Shown here: one piece after another, positions 44,422 to 53,110 of the stretch
Numbering within the stretch: position 1 is the first letter of the stretch
Layout: each line of letters starts with the position of its first letter
Assembly: GCA_030148705.1 (NCBI GenBank)
Contig: JASBSY010000014.1
Location: forward strand, 186,001-250,000
Direction: 5' to 3'
Length of the DNA stretch: 64,000 bases
Source of the DNA: Pukyongia sp.
Lineage (GTDB): Bacteria > Bacteroidota > Bacteroidia > Flavobacteriales > Flavobacteriaceae
Program-made: the position numbers and the translations under genes
Notes under the pieces: model-generated
Database searches by the model: none
Seen by the model: only the letters and a program-made list of their open reading frames with translations
Told to the model about the DNA's origin: nothing

Positions 44422-45592
44422 TTTTCTGAGGTTTTCGGTTTCTTTTTCGATTCCTGTTCTTACCCTTACTCTTGGTTCGCTTTTTATTGCGACTGCGTTT
44501 TGGACGGTCGAAGCGGGTTAAACTGTCCTGCCCAACCACATTGTTGAACAATTCCTCGTTTCGCACCTCAACCACTTCGATGAATTCTTCCAGGCTGGCC
44601 GGCGATTTGCCTTTTTTATTCATGGCAACAATTTCGTTCACCTTATCTACATTCAGCTGGTGCCAGTTCATCCAGTCATTCTCATAGGCAAACCACATCT
44701 GCCTTTTAAAGATGTCTATTTTCTGACAGCTGGCCAATCCTTTCTGGGTCTTTAGTTTAACGTCGGTGCCGGGAAACTCCTCCAGAGCTTCCAGGTAGGT
44801 ATCCAGTTCGTAGTTAAGGCAGCATTTTAACTTGCCGCATTGGCCTGCAAGTTTCTGAGGATTAAGCGACAATTGCTGGTATCTGGCTGCGGAAGTATTT
44901 ACCGACCTAAAATCGGTTAACCAGGTGGAGCAACACAGTTCCCGGCCACAGGAGCCTATGCCTCCAAGGCGGGCGGCTTCCTGGCGGAAACCAACCTGCT
45001 TCATTTCAATGCGGGTATTAAAGGTACGCGCGAATTCCTTTATCAGTTCCCTGAAATCCACCCGGTCTTCGGCAGTATAATAGAAAATTGCCTTGGAGCC
45101 ATCCCCCTGGTATTCCACGTCACTAATCTTCATCTTTAATCCCAGTCGCATAGCGATTTCCCTGGATTGCTTTTGAACGGCCAGCTCTTTATCACGACAT
45201 TTCTGCCAAATGTCGATATCTTTTTGAGTGGCTTTTCTGTATATCTTCGGAAGGGTTTTCAGGTCGGAAGGCTGTTTCTTCTTTTTAATCTGAATACGAA
45301 CCAGTTCACCGGTAAGCGTAACTATACCTATATCGTGACCAGGCGAAGCTTCAGTAGCCACAACATCCCCTATGCTCAGGGTAAGATCCTCTGAATTCTG
45401 ATAGAAGTGTTTCCGGCCGTTCTTAAAACGCACCTCAACCCCTTTATAGGGTTCCTGATCGCCGGGAAGTGACATATTGGAAAGCCAGTCGAACACCGTT
45501 AATTTATTGCAGCCATCTGTTCCGCAAGTTCCGTTGTTCTTGCATCCCTTTGGCTGTCCGTTGGCACCCGTAGCGCAGCTTGTACAGCCCAT
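44414..45592 (-). CDS. ricT: RicT/PSP1 family protein (YaaT-like)
   Basis: A 392-residue cytosolic protein with PSP1 domain. The conserved cysteines CGRELCCSTWL and CGKLKCCLNYE (about residues 215-260) are those that in Bacillus RicT help bind [4Fe-4S] clusters. The N-terminus adds a second Cys-rich stretch (MGCTSCATG, GTCGTDGC); the C-terminus is a very basic tail rich in Arg and Lys. RicAFT of Bacillus acts on RNA processing. A 23-nt hairpin lies 15 nt upstream of the start. Confidence 0.92.
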   Translation of the reverse strand: MGCTSCATGANGQPKGCKNNGTCGTDGCNKLTVFDWLSNMSLPGDQEPYKGVEVRFKNGRKHFYQNSEDLTLSIGDVVATEASPGHDIGIVTLTGELVRIQIKKKKQPSDLKTLPKIYRKATQKDIDIWQKCRDKELAVQKQSREIAMRLGLKMKISDVEYQGDGSKAIFYYTAEDRVDFRELIKEFARTFNTRIEMKQVGFRQEAARLGGIGSCGRELCCSTWLTDFRSVNTSAARYQQLSLNPQKLAGQCGKLKCCLNYELDTYLEALEEFPGTDVKLKTQKGLASCQKIDIFKRQMWFAYENDWMNWHQLNVDKVNEIVAMNKKGKSPASLEEFIEVVEVRNEELFNNVVGQDSLTRFDRPKRSRNKKRTKSKGKNRNRKRNRKPQKNG

Positions 45593-45607
45593 ATTTTGTA
45601 TATATAG

Positions 45608-45630
45608 CCTGCATTTCGAAAGAATGCAGG
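45608..45630 (-). other. Leader hairpin of ricT
   Basis: A perfect 8-bp stem CCTGCATT/AATGCAGG with a 7-nt loop lies in the leader of ricT. There is no T run, so it is not a terminator. It could affect translation. Confidence 0.4.
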
Positions 45631-45683
45631 TCGTAGATTAAACTTTATCTCTATACTGTAAAGATACCAATTTAAGGTGAACT

Positions 45684-46715
45684 CTACTTTTTATATTTTA
45701 GTTTTTCGGAGCGCCCCTTTTTAAAGATCTTGTTGCTGTTGTGAAGTCCACTACGCAATTCTTTCTGTTTCTCCTCGGGCAGGTGAATGATATCCACACA
45801 TTCGCGGCTGCAGCAATTCTCCATAGCCTCGGCACAGGCTTCACACTGGATAAACAATAAATGGCAAGCCTCATTGGCACAGTTAACATGGGTGTCACAG
45901 GGTTCGCCGCATTGATGGCAATTGGCAATGACTTCTTCCGAAATTCGTTCACCCCTTCTATGGTCGAACACAAAATTCTTACCTACAAATTTGTTCTCCA
46001 GCTCACTGGAAGCAACCTGTCTGGCATATTCGATGATCCCGCCTTCAAGCTGAAATACCTTCTTAAATCCTTTGTGTTTGTAATAGGCACTGGCCTTTTC
46101 GCAACGTATCCCGCCGGTGCAATACATCACCAGGTTCTTGTCTTCCTTAAAATCAGAAAGGTCTTTCTCTATGATCGGTAGCGAATCCCTAAAGGTGTCC
46201 ACATCGGGAGTTATGGCTCCTTTAAAATGCCCGATCTCACTTTCGTAATGATTTCGCATATCGACCAGGATAGTGTTGGGGTCGTCAATCAGTTCATTGA
46301 ACTTTCTTGCGTCCACGTGCACGCCTTTATTGGTCACATCGAAGCTATCGTCATCAAGCCCGTCGGCCACGATCTTATTTCTAACCTTCACCTTTAACTT
46401 CAGAAATGATTTAAGGTCGTGCTCTATAGCGATATTCAGGCGGACGTCCTTCAGAAAATAAATATCATCCAGAAAGGCCTTGAATTCATTAAATCGTGTT
46501 GCCGGAACGGACAGCTGCGCATTGATGCCTTCGTGGGCTACATAAATTCGGCCAAGTACCTCCATTTTGTCCCAGGCCAGGAACAGATAATTTCTGAATA
46601 ATTCGGGATTGCCAATTTTGGCGTATTGATAAAAAGAAAGAGTAAGCCGTTCTTCTCCGGCTTCTTCAAGTAATTCGGCTCTTTCTTTTGCACTTAATTT
46701 ATTGTACAGTTGCAT
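45684..46715 (-). CDS. trhO: tRNA uridine(34) hydroxylase (rhodanese family)
   Basis: Hydroxylates uridine 34 of certain tRNAs to 5-hydroxyuridine with O2. An N-terminal UPF0176 domain is followed by a rhodanese domain with catalytic C199 in YCTGGIRCEKAS. A C-terminal Cys-rich segment (about residues 268-305; CHQCGEPCD, CANEAC, CEACAEAMENCC) probably binds zinc. 343 residues. Single gene with a strong promoter; divergent from recA. Confidence 0.93.
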   Translation of the reverse strand: MQLYNKLSAKERAELLEEAGEERLTLSFYQYAKIGNPELFRNYLFLAWDKMEVLGRIYVAHEGINAQLSVPATRFNEFKAFLDDIYFLKDVRLNIAIEHDLKSFLKLKVKVRNKIVADGLDDDSFDVTNKGVHVDARKFNELIDDPNTILVDMRNHYESEIGHFKGAITPDVDTFRDSLPIIEKDLSDFKEDKNLVMYCTGGIRCEKASAYYKHKGFKKVFQLEGGIIEYARQVASSELENKFVGKNFVFDHRRGERISEEVIANCHQCGEPCDTHVNCANEACHLLFIQCEACAEAMENCCSRECVDIIHLPEEKQKELRSGLHNSNKIFKKGRSEKLKYKK

Positions 46716-46759
46716 GCTATACGCTATTTAGTGAAAAGGTTAAATCTTATAAGTTGCTG

Positions 46760-46789
46760 CAAAATTAAGCTTTTCATCCTTGTTAACAA
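46760..46789 (-). promoter_or_regulatory. Promoter of trhO
   Basis: TTG (46789-46787), 19 nt and TAATTTTG (46767-46760) on the minus strand match the consensus. Confidence 0.7.
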
Positions 46790-46815
46790 AAATTACGCAT
46801 CCCCCAATTTTCCTT

Positions 46816-46845
46816 TTGTCACCAGCACAAGAAATAGTAACTTAG
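46816..46845 (+). promoter_or_regulatory. Promoter of recA
   Basis: TTG (46816-46818), 19 nt, then TAACTTAG (46838-46845), one base off TAnnTTTG. No obvious LexA-type palindrome was noticed between it and the start. Confidence 0.5.
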
Positions 46846-46868
46846 CCTACTGACTCCCTAATAAATTT

Positions 46869-47885
46869 ATGATCAAAATGAGCACTGAAAAAGACGCAAA
46901 ATTAAAAGCATTAAAACTTACGCTAGACAAACTTGACAAGACCTACGGAAAGGGAACAGTCATGAAAATGGGAGACGCCGGAGTACAAGAGGTGGAAGTA
47001 ATCCCCACCGGTTCTTTGGGCCTTGATGTGGCTCTGGGAGTAGGGGGGTATCCTCGTGGCAGGGTGATCGAGATTTACGGCCCGGAATCTTCAGGAAAAA
47101 CAACCCTAACCCTACACGCAATGGCGGAAGCACAGAAAAGTGGAGGAATTGCCGCTTTTATCGATGCCGAGCATGCATTCGACAGGTATTATGCGGAAAA
47201 ACTGGGAGTTGATATTGAAAATCTCATCATATCTCAACCGGACAACGGTGAACAGGCCCTGGAGATTGCCGATAATTTAATTCGCAGCGGGGCTATCGAC
47301 ATTATCGTGATCGATTCGGTGGCAGCTTTAACACCCAAAAGTGAAATAGAAGGAGAAATGGGCGACAGTAAAATGGGGCTTCACGCCCGGCTTATGTCGC
47401 AGGCCCTTCGAAAACTTACCGGTTCTATCAGCAAGACAAAATGTACCGTGATATTTATTAACCAGTTGCGCGAAAAAATTGGGGTGATGTTTGGTAATCC
47501 CGAAACCACTACAGGAGGAAACGCCCTGAAGTTTTACGCTTCGGTTCGTCTCGATATCCGCCGATCCACGCAAATCAAAGATTCCAATAGCGCGGCACAG
47601 GGAAACAAAACACGTGTAAAAGTTGTTAAAAACAAGGTAGCCCCTCCTTTCAGAACTGCCGAATTCGATATAATGTACGGATCGGGAATCTCTAAAGTTG
47701 GTGAAATAATCGACCTTGGGGTCGATTTCGAGATCATCAAGAAAAGTGGCTCCTGGTTCAGCTACGACGACACCAAATTAGGGCAGGGCAGGGACGCTGT
47801 AAAAGCCCTGCTGGCAGACAATCCCGAACTGATGGAAGAACTGGAAAAAAAGATCAAGGATGCGATCGAAACGTTACAGGCATAA
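46869..47885 (+). CDS. recA: Recombinase RecA
   Basis: ATP-dependent strand-exchange protein of recombination and SOS. Walker A is GPESSGKTT (about 71-79); other typical parts are [19 protein letters not shown] and [16 protein letters not shown]. 338 residues from the first ATG; a second ATG 9 bp downstream (MSTEKDAK) matches the usual N-terminus of flavobacterial RecA and may be the true start. Divergent from trhO. Confidence 0.97.
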   Translation: MIKMSTEKDAKLKALKLTLDKLDKTYGKGTVMKMGDAGVQEVEVIPTGSLGLDVALGVGGYPRGRVIEIYGPESSGKTTLTLHAMAEAQKSGGIAAFIDAEHAFDRYYAEKLGVDIENLIISQPDNGEQALEIADNLIRSGAIDIIVIDSVAALTPKSEIEGEMGDSKMGLHARLMSQALRKLTGSISKTKCTVIFINQLREKIGVMFGNPETTTGGNALKFYASVRLDIRRSTQIKDSNSAAQGNKTRVKVVKNKVAPPFRTAEFDIMYGSGISKVGEIIDLGVDFEIIKKSGSWFSYDDTKLGQGRDAVKALLADNPELMEELEKKIKDAIETLQA

Positions 47886-48013
47886 TCTTTCCTGTTCAAC
47901 GCAACCCTTTTAATCTTCAGGCATCTACAAAATGTAGTAACCCTGATTATTACGGTTGCCTACTTATAAAGTTTGGTAAGGCGTACGAATAACTAATAAC
48001 CAAGGTACTGCAG

Positions 48014-48544
48014 TTGACTTTAGAGGAGCTCATCATAAAGTGTAAGAACCGAGATGCTACGGCACAGGAAGCGTTGTACAAGAAATACTCGAGTACATTG
48101 TTTTCGATCTGTTTGAAATATTCCCCAAACTACGCCGAGGCCCAGGACAACCTCCAGGATTCATTTCTTACAATTTTTAACAGGATTGAGCAGTATAAAG
48201 GAAGCGGTTCTTTTGAAGGCTGGATTAAACGAATTACTGTAAATACAGCACTTCAGAAGTATAGAAAACAACGAGTATTTGACTTAACGAACGAGGATCA
48301 GATTGAGGATGAAGAGGTGACTGTTGAAGACAATTCGATTCCATTGGATTACCTCTTGAAGATCATTCAGGAGCTTCCGGACAGGTATCGTCTCGTTTTC
48401 ACCATGTATGTTTTAGACGGTTACACTCATAAAGAGATAGCAGAAATGTTAGGTATTAGTGACGGAACGTCTAAATCTAACCTGGCTCGGGCCAGAATGA
48501 TTTTAAAACAAAAGATAGACGACTATAACACAGCACAGAATTAA
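48014..48544 (+). CDS. ECF-type RNA polymerase sigma factor
   Basis: A 176-residue sigma-70 family factor with region 2 (DNLQDSFLTIFNRIEQYKGSGSFEGWIKRITVN) and region 4 (LPDRYRLVFTMYVLDGYTHKEIAEMLGISDGTSKSNLARAR), lacking regions 1 and 3. The start TTG at 48014 gives the family's usual N-terminus (TLEELIIKC). Directly followed, with no gap, by a membrane protein that probably holds or senses it. A T9SS-related sigma (SigP type) is one option, but this is not proven. Confidence 0.92.
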   Translation: MTLEELIIKCKNRDATAQEALYKKYSSTLFSICLKYSPNYAEAQDNLQDSFLTIFNRIEQYKGSGSFEGWIKRITVNTALQKYRKQRVFDLTNEDQIEDEEVTVEDNSIPLDYLLKIIQELPDRYRLVFTMYVLDGYTHKEIAEMLGISDGTSKSNLARARMILKQKIDDYNTAQN

Positions 48545-50149
48545 ATGAAAGACAAAAAGCACATAGACAAGCTTTTTCAGGAACGCTTTCAGAACTTTGA
48601 AGCTACCCCTCCGCCGGAAACCTGGTCGAATATAAGGGCACAGCTCGAAGAGAAAAAAGAGGACCGAAAGATCATTCCGCTTTGGTGGAAGGTTGGTGGC
48701 GTTGCCGCCCTGCTTGCCCTGTTGCTTACCATCGGCAATTCGGTGTTTAACTCCGGAGAGGTTTCGAACGAGATCACTGAAGAAAATAAAACCCTGCCTG
48801 TAGACGCAGACCCGGATAATTCCCTGCCGGTCATAACCGAGCAGGACCGCGATGACACTCAGGTTGCAGCCGAGGATCCAACTAAATCCAACGATGCACC
48901 GGGTACGGAAACAGAAGAAGTGTCCGACACTAACCTGAAAGACCCCGTCCTGAAATCGAAGGATGCGGTGAAATCGACAGTGGCAAACCAGAATTCCAAG
49001 AAGGGGACTGCCAACGATAAAATCCTCCGCAAAGAAGATAAACAAATAACACCAGCCCAGGTCACTAAAGAGGCCGTTGCCGGCACCAATCCCGATGCTA
49101 AAAATTTAAACAAGCAAACCGATGCCAAGACGGGTCAAAGTGACCCGCTCTTAAAAGACGCTAAGATTGTTAGTCCCGCAGATAAGGAAGCTGTAGCGGT
49201 GCAGACCGAGGCGAATAAGGATTCAAAAGAAAAAGATCGGGACCCGCTTATAAAAGACAAGCTTGAGACCTCGGCTAAAACCACTCAGGAAGCAGTGGTT
49301 AAAACCGAAAAAGAAGTTCAGGAAGAAAGAGATGCAGCCGAAGAAAATAAAAAATCCATTTTCGAAGCCATAGATGAGGCTAAAACCGAAGAGGCAGTTG
49401 TAAAGAATACTGCTCCAGACAAACGCTGGGAGGTTAGTCCTAATGTAGGGCCGGTTTATTACAGTTCCTTCGGAAACGGTTCCTCCATCGATCCTGCCTT
49501 TGCCGACAATTCGCAGAGCGGAGACGTGAATTTCAGTTATGGAGCCGCGGTAAGCTATGTAATCTCTGATAAGCTTAGTGTGCGAACCGGGTTGAGCAAT
49601 GTAAACCTGAGCTATTCCACAGCCGGAGTGGAACTTGGCACAGGGCCGGTATCCTCTGCCCTGAAATCTATTGATTACGGAGGCCGACAAAATGTGGTTA
49701 CGGCGGTCGATAAAGGCACATTTCAGAATAATAACAACAATCCGGACGGAGGGCCATTCAGCAACCTCACGCCAAAGGCAGCCGGGGAAGATGCATTCAT
49801 AAATCAGAGCATAAGCTATTATGAAGTACCCATGGAATTAAAATATGCCCTTATAAATAATAAGTTCGGAATTAATATGATTGGAGGCTTTAGCACGCTT
49901 TTCCTGGGAAATAACGAAGTCTCGGTGAATGCCGGCGATTTCAATACGGTCCTGGGACCCGCGAACAACTTGAATTCATTAAGCTTCACAACCAATATTG
50001 GTGTAGGCTTCGACTATAAAATTTCTAAAAGGTTAAAGTTTAATATTGAGCCTATGTTTAAGTACCAACTGAATCCGTATTCAGACACTTCTGTAGATTT
50101 TAACCCTTTCTACATGGGTGTTTACACTGGGTTGAGTTTTAAGTTTTAG
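48545..50149 (+). CDS. Membrane-anchored protein with C-terminal outer-membrane beta-barrel, linked to ECF sigma factor
   Basis: A 534-residue protein in three parts: a ~45-residue cytosolic segment (HIDKLFQERFQNFEATPPP...) like the anti-sigma N-termini of Bacteroidota; a membrane helix (about 46-66); and a long low-complexity periplasmic Lys/Glu/Thr/Ala region (about 70-295) with imperfect DPLLKD-type repeats. The C-terminal ~220 residues are beta strands of an OMP_b-brl/PorT-like barrel. One polypeptide could thus reach from cytosol to outer membrane. It starts 1 nt after the sigma gene stop, with which it surely works; a terminator follows. Confidence 0.82.
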   Translation: MKDKKHIDKLFQERFQNFEATPPPETWSNIRAQLEEKKEDRKIIPLWWKVGGVAALLALLLTIGNSVFNSGEVSNEITEENKTLPVDADPDNSLPVITEQDRDDTQVAAEDPTKSNDAPGTETEEVSDTNLKDPVLKSKDAVKSTVANQNSKKGTANDKILRKEDKQITPAQVTKEAVAGTNPDAKNLNKQTDAKTGQSDPLLKDAKIVSPADKEAVAVQTEANKDSKEKDRDPLIKDKLETSAKTTQEAVVKTEKEVQEERDAAEENKKSIFEAIDEAKTEEAVVKNTAPDKRWEVSPNVGPVYYSSFGNGSSIDPAFADNSQSGDVNFSYGAAVSYVISDKLSVRTGLSNVNLSYSTAGVELGTGPVSSALKSIDYGGRQNVVTAVDKGTFQNNNNNPDGGPFSNLTPKAAGEDAFINQSISYYEVPMELKYALINNKFGINMIGGFSTLFLGNNEVSVNAGDFNTVLGPANNLNSLSFTTNIGVGFDYKISKRLKFNIEPMFKYQLNPYSDTSVDFNPFYMGVYTGLSFKF

Positions 50150-50199
50150 GTTAGTTTTTTAGTTGGTTAGGTTTGGTAATCCCAAACAAACAATGATGA

Positions 50200-50235
50200 G
50201 AAAAAACCGTTCTGTCGCCATAGAACGGTTTTTTT
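50200..50235 (+). terminator. Terminator of the sigma/barrel operon
   Basis: A 9-bp stem AACCGTTCT/AGAACGGTT with an 8-nt loop, followed by seven T. Confidence 0.85.
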
Positions 50236-50323
50236 GTACACACAATTCAGTAAAGTTCGACCCTGAAAGGAAGTTCATTCACCTTTATTTGATTTCCCCG
50301 CTTTAAATGGTAATATTGCCCTG

Positions 50324-51283
50324 ATGGAAAACACCTCCGAGACCAGTTGCAGAATTTGCGGACATACCGCCATAAATTCCCTTTATTATCCAAAGGAAAT
50401 GATGTACGGCAGCAGAGAAGTCTTCAGTTACTTCCAGTGTGCGAAATGTGACTGCTTACAAATAACTGAATTCCCGGAGGATATGAGCCGTCACTACCCC
50501 TCCGACTATTACAGCCTGGTACCTTATAAAGGAGATAAATTCAAAGGGCGCTTGGCAGGACTGAAACGAAGCATCTACAAATCCTCCGCCTTAGGACAGG
50601 GCTTTCTAAGTTATTTCTTTAAGATCAGGGAGTTTGAATGCTTACGGAAACTCAACCTGTCGGTCAATTCCAGGATCCTGGATGTGGGATGTGGGAATGG
50701 CCGTAATTTCCTGTATTCCCTGGCTGAAAGCGGTTTTGAAAACCTCCTCGGTGTTGATCCTTACCTCCCGGCGGATATCGAATATCCCAACGGCCTTACA
50801 ATCAAGAAGGCAGAAATCTTTGACATTAAAGGCCAGTGGGATGTAATTACCTATCATCACGTTTTTGAACACCTGCCAAATCCCAGGGAGCACCTCTTAG
50901 CGGCCCACACACTGCTTGCGGAGAACGGGGCCTGTATTATCAGGATTCCAACTGTTTCCTCATTTGCCTGGGAACATTATAAAACAAACTGGGTGCAACT
51001 GGACGCTCCCAGGCACTTCTTTCTCCATTCTATGAAGAGTATGGAAATCCTTTCGGCGGAAACCAATTTTAAAATAACCGAGGTGATTTTCGACTCTACA
51101 CACTTTCAGTTTTCGGGCAGTGAAAAATACAAAAGTGATATTCCTCTGAACGCAGAAAGGAAACGCGGTATTTCCCATTCACTAAAACGAAAATTGGACA
51201 AATTCAACTACGGTAGGAAAGCCCGATACCTCAACAGGCACATGATGGGTGACCAGGCAATATTCATACTTAAAAAGAATTGA
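50324..51283 (+). CDS. Class I SAM-dependent methyltransferase with N-terminal zinc motif
   Basis: A 319-residue protein. Cysteines CRICGH (about 7-12) and CAKCDC (about 39-44) form a likely zinc knuckle. The methyltransferase domain has the SAM motif ILDVGCGNGRNFLYSLAE (about 121-138) and YHHVFEHLPNPREHL, as in Methyltransf_23-type sugar or lipid enzymes. Substrate unknown; often found in surface-glycan gene sets. Convergent with the next acyltransferase. Confidence 0.88.
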   Translation: MENTSETSCRICGHTAINSLYYPKEMMYGSREVFSYFQCAKCDCLQITEFPEDMSRHYPSDYYSLVPYKGDKFKGRLAGLKRSIYKSSALGQGFLSYFFKIREFECLRKLNLSVNSRILDVGCGNGRNFLYSLAESGFENLLGVDPYLPADIEYPNGLTIKKAEIFDIKGQWDVITYHHVFEHLPNPREHLLAAHTLLAENGACIIRIPTVSSFAWEHYKTNWVQLDAPRHFFLHSMKSMEILSAETNFKITEVIFDSTHFQFSGSEKYKSDIPLNAERKRGISHSLKRKLDKFNYGRKARYLNRHMMGDQAIFILKKN

Positions 51284-51297
51284 GCTTAACAGAGGAA

Positions 51298-52041
51298 TTA
51301 TGTCTTCGTTGAAAGTTCTTCCCATATTATAGTGCGCACCTGTCTTTTCAGCAGGCGTTTATCTTCCATCTCAAGAATTGCGGTTGGGATAACTTTATGG
51401 GCCTTAACCCTTAATGTTCCCGGGCCTCCTTCAGAAAAAATATCGTAAGAAAATCGCTTCTTATTGTCGTAAAAAGTGAGCGGTGCAATTGGGATCTTAT
51501 GTTCTATTGCCAGTCGGAATGCTCCGTCTTTAAATTCGTCCAACAGAAGGCTTCTGTCGTCCGGCACACCCCCTTCGGGAAATATGCACACGCTCAAGCC
51601 CTGGTCCAGTTTTCGCTGGGCGCTCTTAAAAACCTCCAACCTGCTTTTGGCGTCGCGTCGGTCTACAAGGATACAGGTTCGCTTGTAAAAAAACCCAAAG
51701 ACCGGGATCTTTGCAAGTTCTTTTTTCCCCACAAAAACAAAAGGATTCTTAACCACGTACAACATCAGCATTATATCGGTCATGGAAGTATGGTTGGCCA
51801 CGAACATGTAACTTTCGCCTCTTTTATAAGTAGTTTCGCGTTTAATGATGGGGATCAATCCCATCCCAAACAGTATAATGGCCGCCCACACCCGCGCCAG
51901 CTGGAAAAAAAACGGATACCAGCGCTCCCTGAGGATGCTGATTAAAAGCAGAGGAAACATAAGCACTATGGGAATTGCCATGAGAATGTAAAACCAGATT
52001 CTGTACAGCAGCAGAAGAATGTTTCGGATCAATTTCATCAA
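51298..52041 (-). CDS. Lysophospholipid acyltransferase (PlsC family)
   Basis: A 247-residue membrane protein with an N-terminal hydrophobic stretch (about 5-58). The catalytic HX4D is NHTSMTD, followed by CILVDRRDAKSR and the FPEGGVPDD block. It is the second 1-acyl-glycerol-3-phosphate acyltransferase-like enzyme of the window (the other is at 13587). It may act on glycerolipid or ornithine-lipid precursors. Single gene, divergent from trpS. Confidence 0.9.
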   Translation of the reverse strand: MMKLIRNILLLLYRIWFYILMAIPIVLMFPLLLISILRERWYPFFFQLARVWAAIILFGMGLIPIIKRETTYKRGESYMFVANHTSMTDIMLMLYVVKNPFVFVGKKELAKIPVFGFFYKRTCILVDRRDAKSRLEVFKSAQRKLDQGLSVCIFPEGGVPDDRSLLLDEFKDGAFRLAIEHKIPIAPLTFYDNKKRFSYDIFSEGGPGTLRVKAHKVIPTAILEMEDKRLLKRQVRTIIWEELSTKT

Positions 52042-52086
52042 TCACCAAAAATAGTGAATTGAGTTAACCAAATACTTCAAAAAAAC

Positions 52087-52094
52087 TAACTTTG
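52087..52094 (+). promoter_or_regulatory. -7 element of trpS
   Basis: TAACTTTG matches TAnnTTTG; the leader is about 40 nt and contains a small hairpin (TTCCCG/CGGGAA, 52119-52135) ending 6 nt before the ATG. Confidence 0.5.
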
Positions 52095-52141
52095 CTGAAA
52101 TTTCAGTCTAATTAAAGCTTCCCGCTAAACGGGAAAAGAAT

Positions 52142-53110
52142 ATGGCAAGAATCTTAACCGGAATTCAGAGTACGGGCACCCCGCATTTAGGTAATATTTT
52201 AGGAGCCATCATCCCGGCAATTGAAATGTCGAACGATCCTGCTAACGATTCGTTCTTGTTTATAGCAGACATGCATTCTCTTACCCAGATAAAGGATGCC
52301 GAACAGTTACGTAAGAACACCTATAGCACGGCTGCAGCCTGGCTGGCCTTTGGGTTGAATACAGACAGAACCGTATTTTATCGTCAGAGTGACGTCCCGC
52401 AGGTAACTGAACTCTCCTGGTATTTAAGTTGTTTTTTTCCCTATCAGCGCCTCACGCTGGCCCATTCATTTAAGGACAAGGCCGACCGCCTTGAGGATGT
52501 AAATGCCGGATTGTTTACTTATCCCATGCTAATGGCTGCCGATATACTCTTATACGATGCAGATGTGGTACCGGTTGGAAAGGATCAGTTACAGCATTTG
52601 GAAATGACGCGGGATGTGGCCAGCAGGCTTCATGCCCGACTGGGGGAGGTCTTTGTCCTGCCTGAAGCAAAAATCCAGGAAAATACAATGCTGGTTCCCG
52701 GTACAGACGGCGGTAAAATGAGCAAATCGAAAAATAATATTATCGATATATTCCTGCCCGACAAAGCGTTGCGTAAACAGATTATGGGGATAGAAACAGA
52801 CAGCACCCCTCTGGAAGAACCAAAAGATCCGGACAGCTGCAATGTATTTGCGCTATACAGTTTAATGGCTTCTGAACACGATATATGCGCCATGCGAAAG
52901 AACTATACCGAGGGCGGTTATGGTTATGGCCATGCAAAACAAGCCCTGTACGATTTAATAATTGAGTTGTACAAAGTACCCAGAGAGAAGTATCTGCATT
53001 ACATGACCAACCCGGAAGAGCTGGAAGAGATTTTAAAAAGTGGTGCAGCAAAGGCGGCGGGTGTAGCCGATGGTGTACTCACACGTGTTAGGACGAAGCT
53101 GGGGTATTAA
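52142..53110 (+). CDS. trpS: Tryptophanyl-tRNA synthetase
   Basis: Charges tRNA-Trp. Class I synthetase with the HIGH-like motif in STGTPHLGNILGA and KMSKS in GGKMSKSKNN (about residue 197). 322 residues, normal length. A small hairpin just before the start may influence translation. Its end overlaps the end of the convergent dprA by 4 bp. Confidence 0.96.
   Translation: MARILTGIQSTGTPHLGNILGAIIPAIEMSNDPANDSFLFIADMHSLTQIKDAEQLRKNTYSTAAAWLAFGLNTDRTVFYRQSDVPQVTELSWYLSCFFPYQRLTLAHSFKDKADRLEDVNAGLFTYPMLMAADILLYDADVVPVGKDQLQHLEMTRDVASRLHARLGEVFVLPEAKIQENTMLVPGTDGGKMSKSKNNIIDIFLPDKALRKQIMGIETDSTPLEEPKDPDSCNVFALYSLMASEHDICAMRKNYTEGGYGYGHAKQALYDLIIELYKVPREKYLHYMTNPEELEEILKSGAAKAAGVADGVLTRVRTKLGY

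Noticed and set aside
52119-52135. T-box or trp-type attenuator before trpS
   Set aside because: Only a 6-bp hairpin is present; there is no T-box consensus, leader peptide with Trp codons or terminator.
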